Shown here: one piece after another, positions 1-9,576 of the stretch
How the letters are laid out: each line of letters opens with the position of its first letter
Numbering within the stretch: the first letter of the stretch is position 1
DNA from: Struthidea cinerea
Lineage: Eukaryota > Chordata > Aves > Passeriformes > Corcoracidae
Assembly (NCBI GenBank): GCA_013397865.1
Contig: VZTI01003932.1
Span: 54,278 to 118,277 of the forward strand
Length of the DNA stretch: 64,000 bases
Direction of reading: 5' to 3'
Position numbers and translations under genes: made by a program
The notes under the pieces: model-generated
The model's database searches: none
What the model was told of the DNA's origin: nothing
Seen by the model: only the letters and a program-made list of their open reading frames with translations

Positions 1-307
1 TGCATCATCTGGAAGTTTGCTAAGCGAAATATTTGTTTATAAAGAATTCCATTTGGGTTTCTGCAGTGCTGAACCAATGACAAATCGTAACTGGTCTTTC
101 GTGTGCAAAAATATTTTCCACGCCTTCCGTTTTTTATGAAGTTTATCCCAATTTGTCTCCTCCTCCAGATACTAATAATAATTAGTTTTAAAGCTTTATA
201 TGAAAGTGAATACAGCCATGACTTCCATTTTTGATCCATTTCCCAAAAAGTGCCCTCTTTTTTAGTGACTTGAACAAAAATGTGTGAATGTATCTGTGAA
301 AACTTCA
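1..307. other. Unique sequence, nothing recognised
   Basis: AT-rich non-repetitive sequence with short TAATAATAATTAG-type runs near 170-190. I see no repeat family, no RNA gene and no convincing coding exon. Confidence 0.5.
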
Positions 308-473
308 GCGAAGCTGTGGCTGCCCCTGGATCCCTGGCAGTGTCCAAGGCCAGGCTGGAAGGGGCTTGGAGCAGCCTGGGACAGTGGAAGGTGTCCCTGC
401 CCATGGCAGGGGTGGCACTGGATGGGCTTTAAGGTCCCTTCCAACCCAAACCAGTCTGGGATTCTGGGATTCC
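308..473 (+). mobile_element. CR1 LINE fragment, 3' end
   Basis: This is the 3' tail of a chicken-repeat-1 (CR1) non-LTR retrotransposon. It has the block seen many times in this window: GCTGTGGCTGCCCCTGGATC, then the GGGACAGTGGAAGGTGTCC block, then GGTCCCTTCCAACCCAAACC and the terminal ATTCTGGGATTC octamer-like repeat that marks CR1 3' ends. The 5' part is missing, as is usual for CR1 because reverse transcription aborts early. Open frames across it are by-products of the repeat. Confidence 0.9.
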
Positions 474-965
474 GGGCTGGTGCCGTCTCCTTTGTGTGTC
501 CCTGGGAGCTGTGCTGCTGCAGCCAGTCCTGGAGCAGGGGGTAGCCTGAGCCTGGGGCTCCTCTTCACTCTCACATGGTGGCTTCTCCCTTCTCCAGTAG
601 CTGGGAGAGTGGTCAGGCTTGTGGTGCTGTGTCAGGTGCGCAGCGGGAAGGGGGATCTGGATTTGGACAGCCCGTAAGGTATCTGGGTCCTGGGGTTTAT
701 TTAGGAGCCTAACGAGGTCAGAGCTTTTCCCTGACTTGATTCCCTCATGGCTCGCCCCTGTGAGCCACCCTCAGCCCAGCATCTTTGTTATCTCCTGCCT
801 TTCCTGCCCTCAGGGCAGATCCCTGCTGGCTGGGAAGGCTGTGCAGGAGATCCTGCTTGCTCACGCGGTCTCCCCGTTCCCAGGGTTGAGCACCACCAGC
901 CAAGGTCCCTGGGCACCCCGTGACACTTGTCTGTGCAGATTGCCCCCGTTGCCAGGCTCTCCCTG
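474..965. other. Unique sequence between CR1 and LTR-B
   Basis: Moderately GC-rich sequence without recognisable repeat or gene. Its last six bases, TCCCTG (960-965), are one copy of the target-site duplication of the next element. Confidence 0.5.
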
Positions 966-1332
966 TGTAGGTGCTAAAAAGTTAGAAGCGGAGAAATTCC
1001 TCAGCCTTTTCTCAATATTCTGTGAGCAGACTGTCTTTCCTATGCAAACTGTTTTAAACAAGGTCACAGTTCCATAAACTTCTTGCACCTGCAGGCTGTT
1101 TTGCAAGATTGTTATGGCTTTGACTTTGAAAATATTTTGGAATAGGTATCTTAGAACTTGGCCAATCCTCTCAAGGGGTGGATGGCCGAGGAACCAATTA
1201 CCTATTGCCACTCAACGCACTTTTGCAATCTCTCCTATAAAAGTAGTTGGAAAATTGTTAAAGCGCTTCCACTTGTTCATGAGCCTGAACTCTGTGTCGT
1301 GTTCTTTATGCGCCTCGGACGTAACAGCGACA
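966..1332 (+). mobile_element. Solo LTR, ERVK-like (LTR-B copy 1)
   Basis: A 367-bp solitary long terminal repeat with canonical ends, TGTAGGTGCT at the 5' end and AACAGCGACA at the 3' end. It is flanked by a perfect 6-bp target-site duplication, TCCCTG at 960-965 and 1333-1338, which fixes both ends. A TATA box (TATAAAA) lies at 1236-1242. The reverse-strand copy at 22547-22923 aligns along its full length. A 6-bp duplication is typical of beta-retrovirus-like (ERVK) insertions. No internal viral sequence is attached, so this is the product of LTR-LTR recombination. Confidence 0.92.
1236..1242 (+). promoter_or_regulatory. LTR TATA box
   Basis: TATAAAA in the LTR-B copy at 966-1332, about 96 bp before its 3' end. 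The same heptamer is kept in the second copy (22647-22653, reverse strand), consistent with the U3 promoter of the ancestral provirus. Confidence 0.65.
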
Positions 1333-1449
1333 TCCCTGCACTGCCTTTCCTCTGGCCAGGATGATCGCTCCCTTCTTTGCAGGCCCCGAACCCTGGGCTC
1401 CCCAGCCTGGCCAGGCTGTGTGCAGAGCACGCAGGGTCAGCTCCCTCTC

Positions 1450-1825
1450 TGCAGCACTGACCCATGGACAAGGACTTTGCTCATCAGGGGGAAGAATGCA
1501 AAGCCGTTTATTGCACAGTCAGAATTCCCTAAATCCCAGCACCCAACAGGATATCACATCCTATAAACAGGAAAGATGTTCCCCACAGTGTCCCCCAATC
1601 ACCTGGGGCATTGCACAGATTTTACCTAGGATGGTAACAGGCAAACAATCCCCTATAAGGCCCCAAACTGCAATGAACACTTCTCACAGGCCCAGTCTGG
1701 CCATAAACACACACTCCTCTCTCAGTCCATCCCCGGTGACCTGGATGCACTCCCAGGGTCACCTCCGGGCCCAGGACAGAGCCCCTCTCTCTGATCCTCA
1801 GGGCCTGTCTCTCTCCACCCCAACA
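1450..1825 (-). mobile_element. Solo LTR, LTR-A copy 1
   Basis: Reverse-strand copy of the 389-bp LTR-A family (consensus ends TGTTGGGGTG and ACTGCA). It is 376 bp because the first part, near 1810, is shortened. The polyadenylation signal AATAAA is intact (TTTATT at 1507-1512). The hexamer CTCCCT occurs at 1441-1446 and at 1826-1831. That would be a 6-bp target duplication if the LTR 3' end extends three bases beyond the usual TGCA. The element lies only 117 bp from the LTR-B copy. Confidence 0.9.
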
Positions 1826-2609
1826 CTCCCTGATTTGTTTCCACCTCACCTCTCTCTCACCACACACAAAGGAGGATTCAGGACGTGGCGATTTTGCTTA
1901 ATCCGGTGTTATGAAAATTTAGTGATCGAGATAATGAGTCAAAGGCTTCTGTGGAGAGTTCAAGAGTTCACTTTCACCCCTTCGTGCACAATTCCGTGCT
2001 GGCTGTCACCATGCACTGTTTAACCATCGTAAGGACCTCAGGCTGCTGCGTCTCCAAATGTCCTGACAGCTGCAGGGATCTCACGGCGCTGCTTTTTTCC
2101 CTGTGCTCCCTCCTGATGGAGCCCATTCCGCAGGTGGCCAGAGCTGATTAGCTGGGGGATGATTCTTCTCACACCAATGGTTTTCCAGCCCTGCAACAAA
2201 TTGTCCCTTTTAGAGTCATATGATTCCTTTGCATTAGCAGGTCAATTCCAGGCCGATTCCAGCTGGCTTAATGGAGCATGGGAACACTTCTCCAAGTGCC
2301 TGGCTGACACAAGGGGAAGATGGATGGTGGTGGCAGGAACCACTGTTGCTGCAAGAGAAGCTCAGTGTGTCCCTACTCTTTCCCTTCCTGCTCTTCTCAG
2401 CTGGGACAGCAGGAAGCTGTTCCTCAGCACCTGGATGTGCTCTGGGCTGAGCACTAAAATCCAGGTGGCTTTTGGCTTTTGCCACTAAACCTGAGAGTTT
2501 TGGAGTCACTGCCTTCCCTTTTCAGCTCCAGGTTTGTGTATCTGCTGTGGTTGATGGTTCCAGGCACTGCACGGGCCAGGGCTGACAGCAGGAGGAGCAG
2601 CGCAGGTCA
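1826..2609. other. Unique sequence, nothing recognised
   Basis: Non-repetitive sequence between an LTR and a CR1 copy. Open frames here are short and resemble no family I know. Confidence 0.5.
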
Positions 2610-2830
2610 GGGCATGGGAATATCCCTCCTTCTCCATGGAAAGGCTGCTCAGGCCTTGGCAGGGGCTGCCCAGGGAGGTTTGGAGTCCCCATGCCTGGAG
2701 GTGTCCAAGGAAGGGCTGGAGGTGGCACTCAGTGCTCTGGGCTGGGGACAAGGTGGGCATCAGGCACAGGTTGGACTCCATGGGCTGGGAGGGCTTTCCC
2801 AGCCGCGGGGATCCTGGGATTCTGTAATTA
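2610..2830 (+). mobile_element. CR1 LINE fragment, 3' end
   Basis: A second CR1 subfamily, defined by TTCTCCATGGAAAGGCTGCT, the GGGCTGCCCAGGGAGG block, GCTGGAGGTGGCACTCAGTG and a TTGGACTCCATGGGCTGGGA tail. It ends in GATCCTGGGATTCTGTAATT, the CR1-type 3' terminus. Only the last ~220 bp are present. Confidence 0.9.
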
Positions 2831-4225
2831 AACAGTGCTGAGACTCTCCTTGGTTCTCTGGACTTCCAAAGTGAATTAGATTAGGAAGGGAGTTGAGTGC
2901 AGTTCTGTGCAGCGTGGGCCTCAGGAGAGCCTTTGCCTCTTCCTCCCCCCAGATTTAGTTCTTGGTAAAAGGAATATTTTGGAAAGACAGGAGCCTCTGG
3001 AACTGAAGCAAAGCTGATGTTTCACGTGGCACTTGTGGAAAACCTTGAAATCTGAGACTGCCAAACAGAACTGCTGAAGGTGAGAACTCAGCATTGGTGG
3101 AGGATCAGTCTCTCTGTGCTCCGTGGAGATTGCTGTGTACTATGAAAAGTTATATATGGTTTCTTGGTTCTTGTTCCAGCTATCCAGGAATTATTCTACT
3201 GAAGGGCAGGGCGGATTTTGCTTTTGGCCTCACAGTGAGCATGAAAGACACACTGACCATGGTAATCACACATGATGAGACTGTTTGCCGTGAGTTTTGC
3301 TGAAGAGTATAATTTTAGGCACATTTTATAGCAGTCAGGATAGTTGAAATCTGATGGCTGTGTGGGAAATATCAGAATTCAGCAGTCAAGCAGTCAAATT
3401 CCACAAGCCTTTTGGCACCACTAAATACCGATCATGCAGAAGGGAGATCATCACCTGAAATGTTCAGCTTAAGGACACTGCCTCACTCTGCAGGCACTGG
3501 TGTTGAAATACCCACAAAAATACAGAAGGGTCACTCTTTGTACCTTCTGTGCTGGTAAAGTGATGTCTGTGCACGTCTGGAGCAAAACCAGATGGGCAAA
3601 GGGTGCAACGTTGTCTTCTGCTGTTTTCCCACAGTCTCAGGGGTGAGGATGAGCTCCAGGTCTCATCAAACCTCAATTCTTTAGTGCTTCCCTGATTATT
3701 AAACAAGGAGCAACCAACAGAGAGTAGAAGAGACCTTGAGGGTTTTCCACAGAATGGAGGAAAACTGATGAGGCTCAGTGACTGCAGGGTCTCCAGCAGG
3801 CCCTTCAGAAAACAGCTCCCAGCTAAGCAGACCTTAAAAGACAGGATCCAGTAGTCCTTTGATTTAAATGCTTTCACACAGTGTTGTATCACTTTTATTA
3901 GACTATTCCATAAACAGTTCTATGCCATATAATGGTGATAAAATAAAATGTGAGGGCTTGAAAGATTCTGCCAGATTGTCTTGGTTGTGACTCGCCTCTC
4001 ACCAGATCATTGGTATTCACCCACGTCTCAACCCCTGGTTTTGTACGTTGTAATAATGAAATCTCGAAATATGGCTTCATTTCGGAGACAACATAACAAC
4101 TTTGTGAGGATTACTTAGTGAAAAATATGTTCTGCCATTAAAGATGGATAGTTTATAGAATTAATCCTACTTCCAGAGTATTCACTGTTATATTTACATA
4201 GGTGATATATTCTCCATGTTCAAAA
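2831..4225. other. Unique sequence, nothing recognised
   Basis: About 1.4 kb of non-repetitive sequence. A reverse-strand open frame at 3464-3892 (142 codons) has no motif I recognise and is probably chance. Confidence 0.5.
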
Positions 4226-4400
4226 CCCCAGGGTGGCTCAGGTTGCAGGGAGCACAGAGGGCACCTGGTGGCACCTCCCTGCTCCAGCAGGGCCATCCCA
4301 GAGCACAGGGCACAGCACTGTGTGCACACAGCTCTGCAACAGCCCCAGGGAGGAGAGCCCAGAGCCTCTCTGGACAATCTCTTCAGGGCAGAACTTCATT
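4226..4400 (-). mobile_element. CR1-like fragment (third subtype)
   Basis: Reverse-strand fragment sharing CTCCAGCAGGGCCATCCCAG, the GTGTGCACACAGCTCTGCAA block and CCCAGAGCCTCTCTGGACAA with the copies at 24583-25347 and 46270-46647. It is truncated after about 170 bp and has lost the segment that follows GGACAATCT in the other copies. Confidence 0.8.
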
Positions 4401-5521
4401 CAGTCCTCTGCTGAGGTCACAGAAGAAGGTGCAATGCTACAGCAAGGACAGGAATGAAATTTCTACTCTCCTTTTTCCAATCTTAAGGTAAACGCATGCG
4501 CTGCTGCAGGGCAAGAGATGGCAGAGGAAGCACTTAGGATATAACACCGGGCTCCAGTGGCTCTCTCTTACAGCCAGAAACACAAAAAATCATGGGCCAG
4601 CATTGTCTTGACTTGCAGTTCCCCTCCCATCTGCTCCCTGTGGGGTTTTCCTCCAGAGTTCCTCAAAGGAGAATCCATAAAGGCTCCCTGCAGTCAGCAG
4701 TCTCTGCAGGCCACGTGCTGAGGCTTTCACCACAACCACAAGCCAGCTTTCCCTGTGTGACCAAGATCACTTGCAGGAGCCTTCGAGGCCTGGAAGGTGG
4801 GGAAAAGGCTCTGCAGATATGCTCGAACAAACTCAGTCACCTAAATCACCGTGCATTTAACATAATTGTTCCTGAAGGCTGTGAAAACTGGAATTATTTC
4901 ACATCAAGTTGCCTCATTATGGGGGTTATCGGTAGTGCCACGTTTAGTTTGCTGGAAATGAAGTGCTGTGAGAAGAGATGCAATTTTCACAGTCGTGCAA
5001 TCTTGTTTTGCAGCACGGATGCATAAACACACTTTTAAAACTGGGGTGCATTTATTGATTGATAAAATAGTCCCAGAAACCTCTGGATCCAGTGGAAACC
5101 TCTTGTGGGAACTCACTGGTGGTTTTCAATTGAGAAGTCCCACAAGTGCATGCTTTTGGTTCTAATTACAGGGATTTTCAACACCTTACTTTAAATATAT
5201 ATATAAATTAAAATAGAAACTGGAGCCCTGTGGTTGCTTGGTGATCTGAAAGCTTTTCTAAAGCTGCTTGTGACACCCTGGGAGCGCGAGCAGAGAACAA
5301 ACATGAGGTTGTAAAGACACCTCCAAATGTCAAAGTGTTGAAGGATGGGCCAAGGAAAACGTTAACTGGCTTGGAAACCCCTTCCTTCGCACCTTTTGAG
5401 TTGTAATAGTTAAATATATTCAATGTTTTTGCTGGCTGCAGAACGTCTGCTGTCCAAGGAGGTTTGTCCTTTGCAGAGATCCCACCTGACCTCCGTCCAC
5501 CTCAAGTTCGGCAGCTCAATA
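4401..5521. other. Unique sequence with short TA run
   Basis: Non-repetitive sequence. A short (AT)n run is at 5195-5205 in an AT-rich stretch. No gene or RNA is recognised. Confidence 0.5.
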
Positions 5522-5757
5522 GGAAAATTTAGGTTGGATATATGGAAAAAATTCTTCCCTGGGAGGGTGGGCAGGCCCTGGCACAGGGTGCCCAGAGCAG
5601 CTGTGGCTGCCCCTGGATCCCTGGCAGTGTCCAAGGCCAGGCTGGACACTGGGGCTTGGAGCAGCCTGGGACAGTGGAAGGTGTCCCTGCCCATGGCAGG
5701 GGGTGGAACGAGATGAGCTTTGAGGTCCCTCGCAACCCAACCCATTCCGTGTATGAT
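5522..5757 (+). mobile_element. CR1 LINE fragment, 3' end
   Basis: Begins at the conserved TTTAGGTTGGATATATGGAA block, continues through TTCTTCCCTGGGAGGGTGGG and the common CCTGGCACAGGGTGCCCAG segment, and ends near CAACCCAACCCATTCCGTG. This is the standard 3' end of the main CR1 subfamily in this window. Confidence 0.9.
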
Positions 5758-6740
5758 TTTTATAGCTGGGGCAGCCCCAGCTGTGTGGCAGGTGATGAAG
5801 TATCAACAGGAAGGCTGCTGAGGGTTCACATGCACCATAACTCCACGCTATCTTTCCCATGCAGACGTTTGCCCTGCGAGATACTGACAATTTTATGGCG
5901 TTTCTTGCAACCCCTGTGAGTGAGTTACGGGTTCATTTCTGCAGGGGAGAATGAACAACATTAATGGGACTTCGGAGAGCAGTTTGAGTTGCAGAATGAT
6001 GTATCCTTATCTTTTGAAGTTCTCCTGTACCAATCTTTGGAGCAGATATGAAATCATTCAAATGGTGCTTTATGGCCTCCCTTCGGGAAAACAAATGTCC
6101 GTAAACATCGCTCTCTTTTGATGCCCCAGGAAGTAGCTCCTACCTTTATACACTGATTGTAGCCACTGTGCTTACACATCCTGCTGTCTTCCCCTTTTAT
6201 CTTCTTATCTTTACCCCAGCTCTTGCACATTATTTTGGTTCAGATTAGTAAAAGCTTTCACATTCACCAGAGGAGCTGGGTGTGGAAATTATGTCCCAAA
6301 GGAAACCTAGGGATCTTGGGAGTAGGTAGGGGCTGATATGACTTATTTCCACTCGTAGGCCTCTGATGAAAATTAAATTGAGGGCAGCCCTGGGCACAAA
6401 GGTTTCTTTGAGAGCGTTGGTGCTGAGATGAGGTACAATTAATGTGTGACCTCGGGGTGCTGCAGCCGAGCACATCCCATTGTTCAGCAGTGAAAGCTGC
6501 TCCCCTGCTCCAGAGGGAGAGAAAAAATGGCTTCAAAGGATGCTGTCAACAGTGCCACAGGGTGGGGGGACACTGCTGGGGTCAGGCATCCAGAAAATGA
6601 CCGTGGGGCATCTTGAACTCGTTTGTTTTCTCCTTTAGCTCCCAGTTTCTGGAATCTTTCCCCCGTGAGCTGTAATTTAGCCCTAAGTGGTTCCCTGTCT
6701 CACTCCCACCTCCATGGGTTCATTCCTGCTTTATAGCCAT
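5758..6740. other. Unique sequence, nothing recognised
   Basis: Non-repetitive sequence between a CR1 tail and the purine-rich tandem repeat. No supported gene. Confidence 0.5.
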
Positions 6741-6952
6741 TGGGGAAGTTCAGGGAAGGGAAGTTCAGGGAAGGGAAGTTCAGGGAAGGGAAGTTCAGGG
6801 AAGTTCAGGGAAGTTCAGGGAAAGGGAAAGGGGAAGGGGAAGGGAAATNNNNNNNNNNNNNNNNNNNNNNNNNNNNNNNNNNNNNNNNNNNNNNNNNNNN
6901 NNNNNNNNNNNNNNNNNNNNAAGGGAAAGGGAAAGGGAAAGGGAAAGGGAAT
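6741..6952. repeat. Purine-rich tandem repeat with gap
   Basis: A strand-asymmetric G/A tandem array. It starts with units of about 15 and 10 bp built on GGGAAGTTCA (to ~6820), shifts to GGGGAA-type units, then resumes after the gap as (GGGAAA)n up to 6952. Translations across it (repeated Gly-Lys or Pro-Phe) are artefacts of the hexamer. The true array length is unknown because of the embedded gap. Confidence 0.95.
6849..6920. other. Assembly gap (72 N)
   Basis: A run of 72 N characters inside the purine tandem repeat. The run length need not equal the missing sequence. Confidence 0.99.
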
Positions 6953-8562
6953 AGCCCCTCTCCTGCAGTGGTGTTTACTCCAGGGATATGTACAGCCAGG
7001 AGCTGGATCCTGTGCCTGACCCGTGATGCTCTCACAGCTCAGGTGCTCTTTGCCCACCTGTGCACCTCTGTCGGTGCAGGTACAGTGGCTCTGGGTAGAT
7101 GAGGCCAGAGCAATGATGGAATTTCTCTTCACATCCTTTCCTGGTACCTCCTGGGGCTCTCTCTGCCTTTCCCCACGCCTCACAGCAGGTGTCGGTTCAC
7201 GCTCATCTGGGATAAACTCATTTACCCAGACCTTCCTCACATAAAAGATGGATCATCACCACAATAAACACTGAAATTGGTTCCAAGCTGAATCCTGACA
7301 CTTCCAGCCTCTGTCACACCTTTTTTTTAGTCCTGGATACCTCTGTTGTGTGTTATTCTCATGGACTCTGAAAGAGGAGGTGCAAAGCCTTGCATGGGAG
7401 CACCTGGCAGGTTTCTGGGTTCCCTCATGTATTTGCCAACGGTGGGTCACTGTGATTTCAGGAGAAATTATTTTTATTTAAATTTAAAACATGGGGTTTT
7501 TTCTTCATACAGAAATTGTTTAGTGTAAATCACGTTATTACTGTTCTTAACAGTTCAGCGTTAACCCTCGAGGATGGGTGAAGCTTCTTCCCACACAAAC
7601 GGTGTTAAATCCATGGAGAAATGACTTGGAATGCCACAGGGTATGCACCCAAAGGTTATATTCTCCAAACCCTGGTATTTAATAATCTCTTGGTGTTCCT
7701 TGCCTCCCACATGTTGCTTGGAAAATGTTCTCATGAATTCAGTCTGAAGCAAATCCAGTGTTTTGAGCTCTTGAGGCCTTAAAAATCAGGCTAGCTTTGG
7801 GACAGTGGAAGGCTGGTAGGTGTCATCAGGCTCACGCTGCTGTAGTATAGTTCGGGGTTCTTGGTGTCTGGGTTTTTTTTTTCCCCCAAAATTCACAGTA
7901 TTTCTCTATTAGACCTTTGTAGAGAACACATCTTGCCAGCTGGGATAATTTGCGTGGCAGTTTTTCCCATTTCACTGCTCCTGCTGTTTATGCAGGGATG
8001 TAATTTCAGTTGTAATTTGACACAGGCTCGTTTTTCTGTCACGGTGAGATTCTGGTGGGGGGAGGTTTGCCATCTCTACTTGATGAACAATACAATATTC
8101 AGATGCTGCGTGGACCCTGCATTTCAATTTGGCTCATCATTGGATGAAATATGGAAAATGTTCAGTGCTGTGTAATCAAATAATTCAAACCCTGCCAAGG
8201 TGAGGAGGTGAGGGGTGGGAGTGCTGAGTTTAAAAAGCAAACCCTGAATTCTGCACAGTCTTTGGTAGGTTCTAAAGTGCTTTTAGGAAAAGACTGAGGA
8301 AATGCAGGCCTGTCTTGAAGAGGGAACCTGGAGAATCTGGGGAACCAAGATAAATAGAGAAGCCCTTGGTGTGGGGTGCATGGATGAGTTGGAATGCCAC
8401 AAGTTGGAAGGGTCTCAGGAGGGAATCACGTTGAGAGTTTGTCAGGGTGAGTTGTTGTCCTGGTTCCTTCCTGCTGTGTTTGGATGGCAGAGCGTGGAAA
8501 ACTGAGAGTCCTTGACTTGGGGTAAGCATGACCCAGCACCAGCCACAGCATCAGTGCCCTAG
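6953..8562. other. Unique sequence, nothing recognised
   Basis: About 1.6 kb without recognisable repeats or exons. Its last five bases, CCTAG (8558-8562), are one target-site copy of the ERVL-type LTR that follows. Confidence 0.5.
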
Positions 8563-8628
8563 TGTGCTGGTTTGGACAGATTTGGAGGAAAATATCCTCT
8601 GATAGAAGGCAGGTTACAACCACCCCTC

Positions 8629-9017
8629 TGCAGTACTGACGCATGGGCAAGGACCTTGCTCATCAGATGGAGAAAGGCAAAGCCGTTCATTGCGCAGTCA
8701 GAATTCCCTAAATCCCAGCACCCAACAGGATATCACATCCTATAAACAGGAAAGATGTTCCCCACAGTGTCCCCCAATCACCTGGGGCATTGCACAGATT
8801 TTACCTAGGATGGTAACAGGCAAACAATGCCCTGTAAGGCCCCAAACTGCAATGAACACTTCTCACAGGCCCAGTCTGTCCATAAACACACAATCCTCTC
8901 TCAGTCCGTCCCCGGTGACCTGGATGCACTCCCAGGGTCACCTCCGGGCCCAGGACAGAGCCCCTCTCTCTGATCCTCAGGGCCTGTCTCTCTTCCAGCA
9001 CACAGTGCACCCCAACA
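8629..9017 (-). mobile_element. Solo LTR, LTR-A copy 2, nested
   Basis: A full 389-bp LTR-A on the reverse strand, inserted into the ERVL-type LTR. It has a perfect 6-bp duplication, CCCCTC, at 8623-8628 and 9018-9023, and the host LTR continues on both sides. This shows LTR-A moved after the ERVL-type LTR was in place. The polyadenylation hexamer is mutated (AATGAA). Confidence 0.95.
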
Positions 9018-9084
9018 CCCCTCCCCCACCAGGTTTGGGAAAAAAGAAATTTTCCTCGAAGGAAAGTGAAAGAGATAAAAGCTA

Positions 9085-9090
9085 TTTATT
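9085..9090 (-). promoter_or_regulatory. Polyadenylation signal of ERVL-type LTR
   Basis: AATAAA on the reverse strand within LTR-D, in the sequence TTAAATAAATAGC, about where the R region of an ERVL LTR would end. It is inferred from motif and position only. Confidence 0.55.
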
Positions 9091-9576
9091 TAACAAACAC
9101 ACAAATAATAATGGTAAATAATGAAATCTCTCGCTGTGGAGAGAAAACCTGGAAGGATTTCAGAGTCCTTCTGTAGGTGTGGTCTCTCTCCTCCTCGGAA
9201 CTGAGTTGGCGAGGGCCCGACCTCCAGGGCCTCCGGGAAAAATTCTCCCGATGTGTTCAGATGCTGTTGAAACAGTCCAGAAGAGAAGAAGAGAAACCAA
9301 AGTCCCAGGAAAAACAAAGTTCAACTCTCCGTCTCCCACCGGAAAAAAAAAAGAGCCAAAAAGCTGGCTGAAAAACCCCAAGGGTGTTTCCCCCCCTTGC
9401 CCTCGCTGCTGCAGAAGAAGAGGAGGAGCGTCGGTGTCCTTGAAACAACTGCTGTGAAAAGTTAGTTCAGTTTTTTTCTCTTTCCCCTCTCAGGCTCAGT
9501 TTAAAGGCACAAAATTAATTTTTTGGCATAGAGCCAAGGATAGGGGGCTACAACATCACAAAGTTACCCCAAGACA

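Larger units (their letters stand above)
8563..9576 (-). mobile_element. ERVL-type solo LTR, interrupted (LTR-D)
   Basis: A reverse-strand LTR of about 619 bp, read TGTCTTGGGG at its 5' end (9576) to CCAAACCAGCACA at its 3' end (8563). It is flanked by a perfect 5-bp duplication, CCTAG at 8558-8562 and 9577-9581; 5 bp is typical of ERVL-class integrases. A polyadenylation signal AATAAA (TTTATT at 9085-9090) sits in an AT-rich stretch near the 3' third. It is split by the LTR-A copy at 8629-9017. No internal viral region is present. Confidence 0.92.

Noticed and set aside
6687..7102. Lys-Gly repeat proteins across the N gap
   Set aside because: Translation of the GGGAAA hexamer array and unknown bases, not coding.
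8690..9121. 143-codon plus-strand open frame, with similar frames at 29459-30202, 40679-41089, 42842-43384, 51218-51592 and 56345-56848
   Set aside because: These are antisense translations of the LTR-A repeat. They recur because the repeat recurs and carry no retroviral domain.
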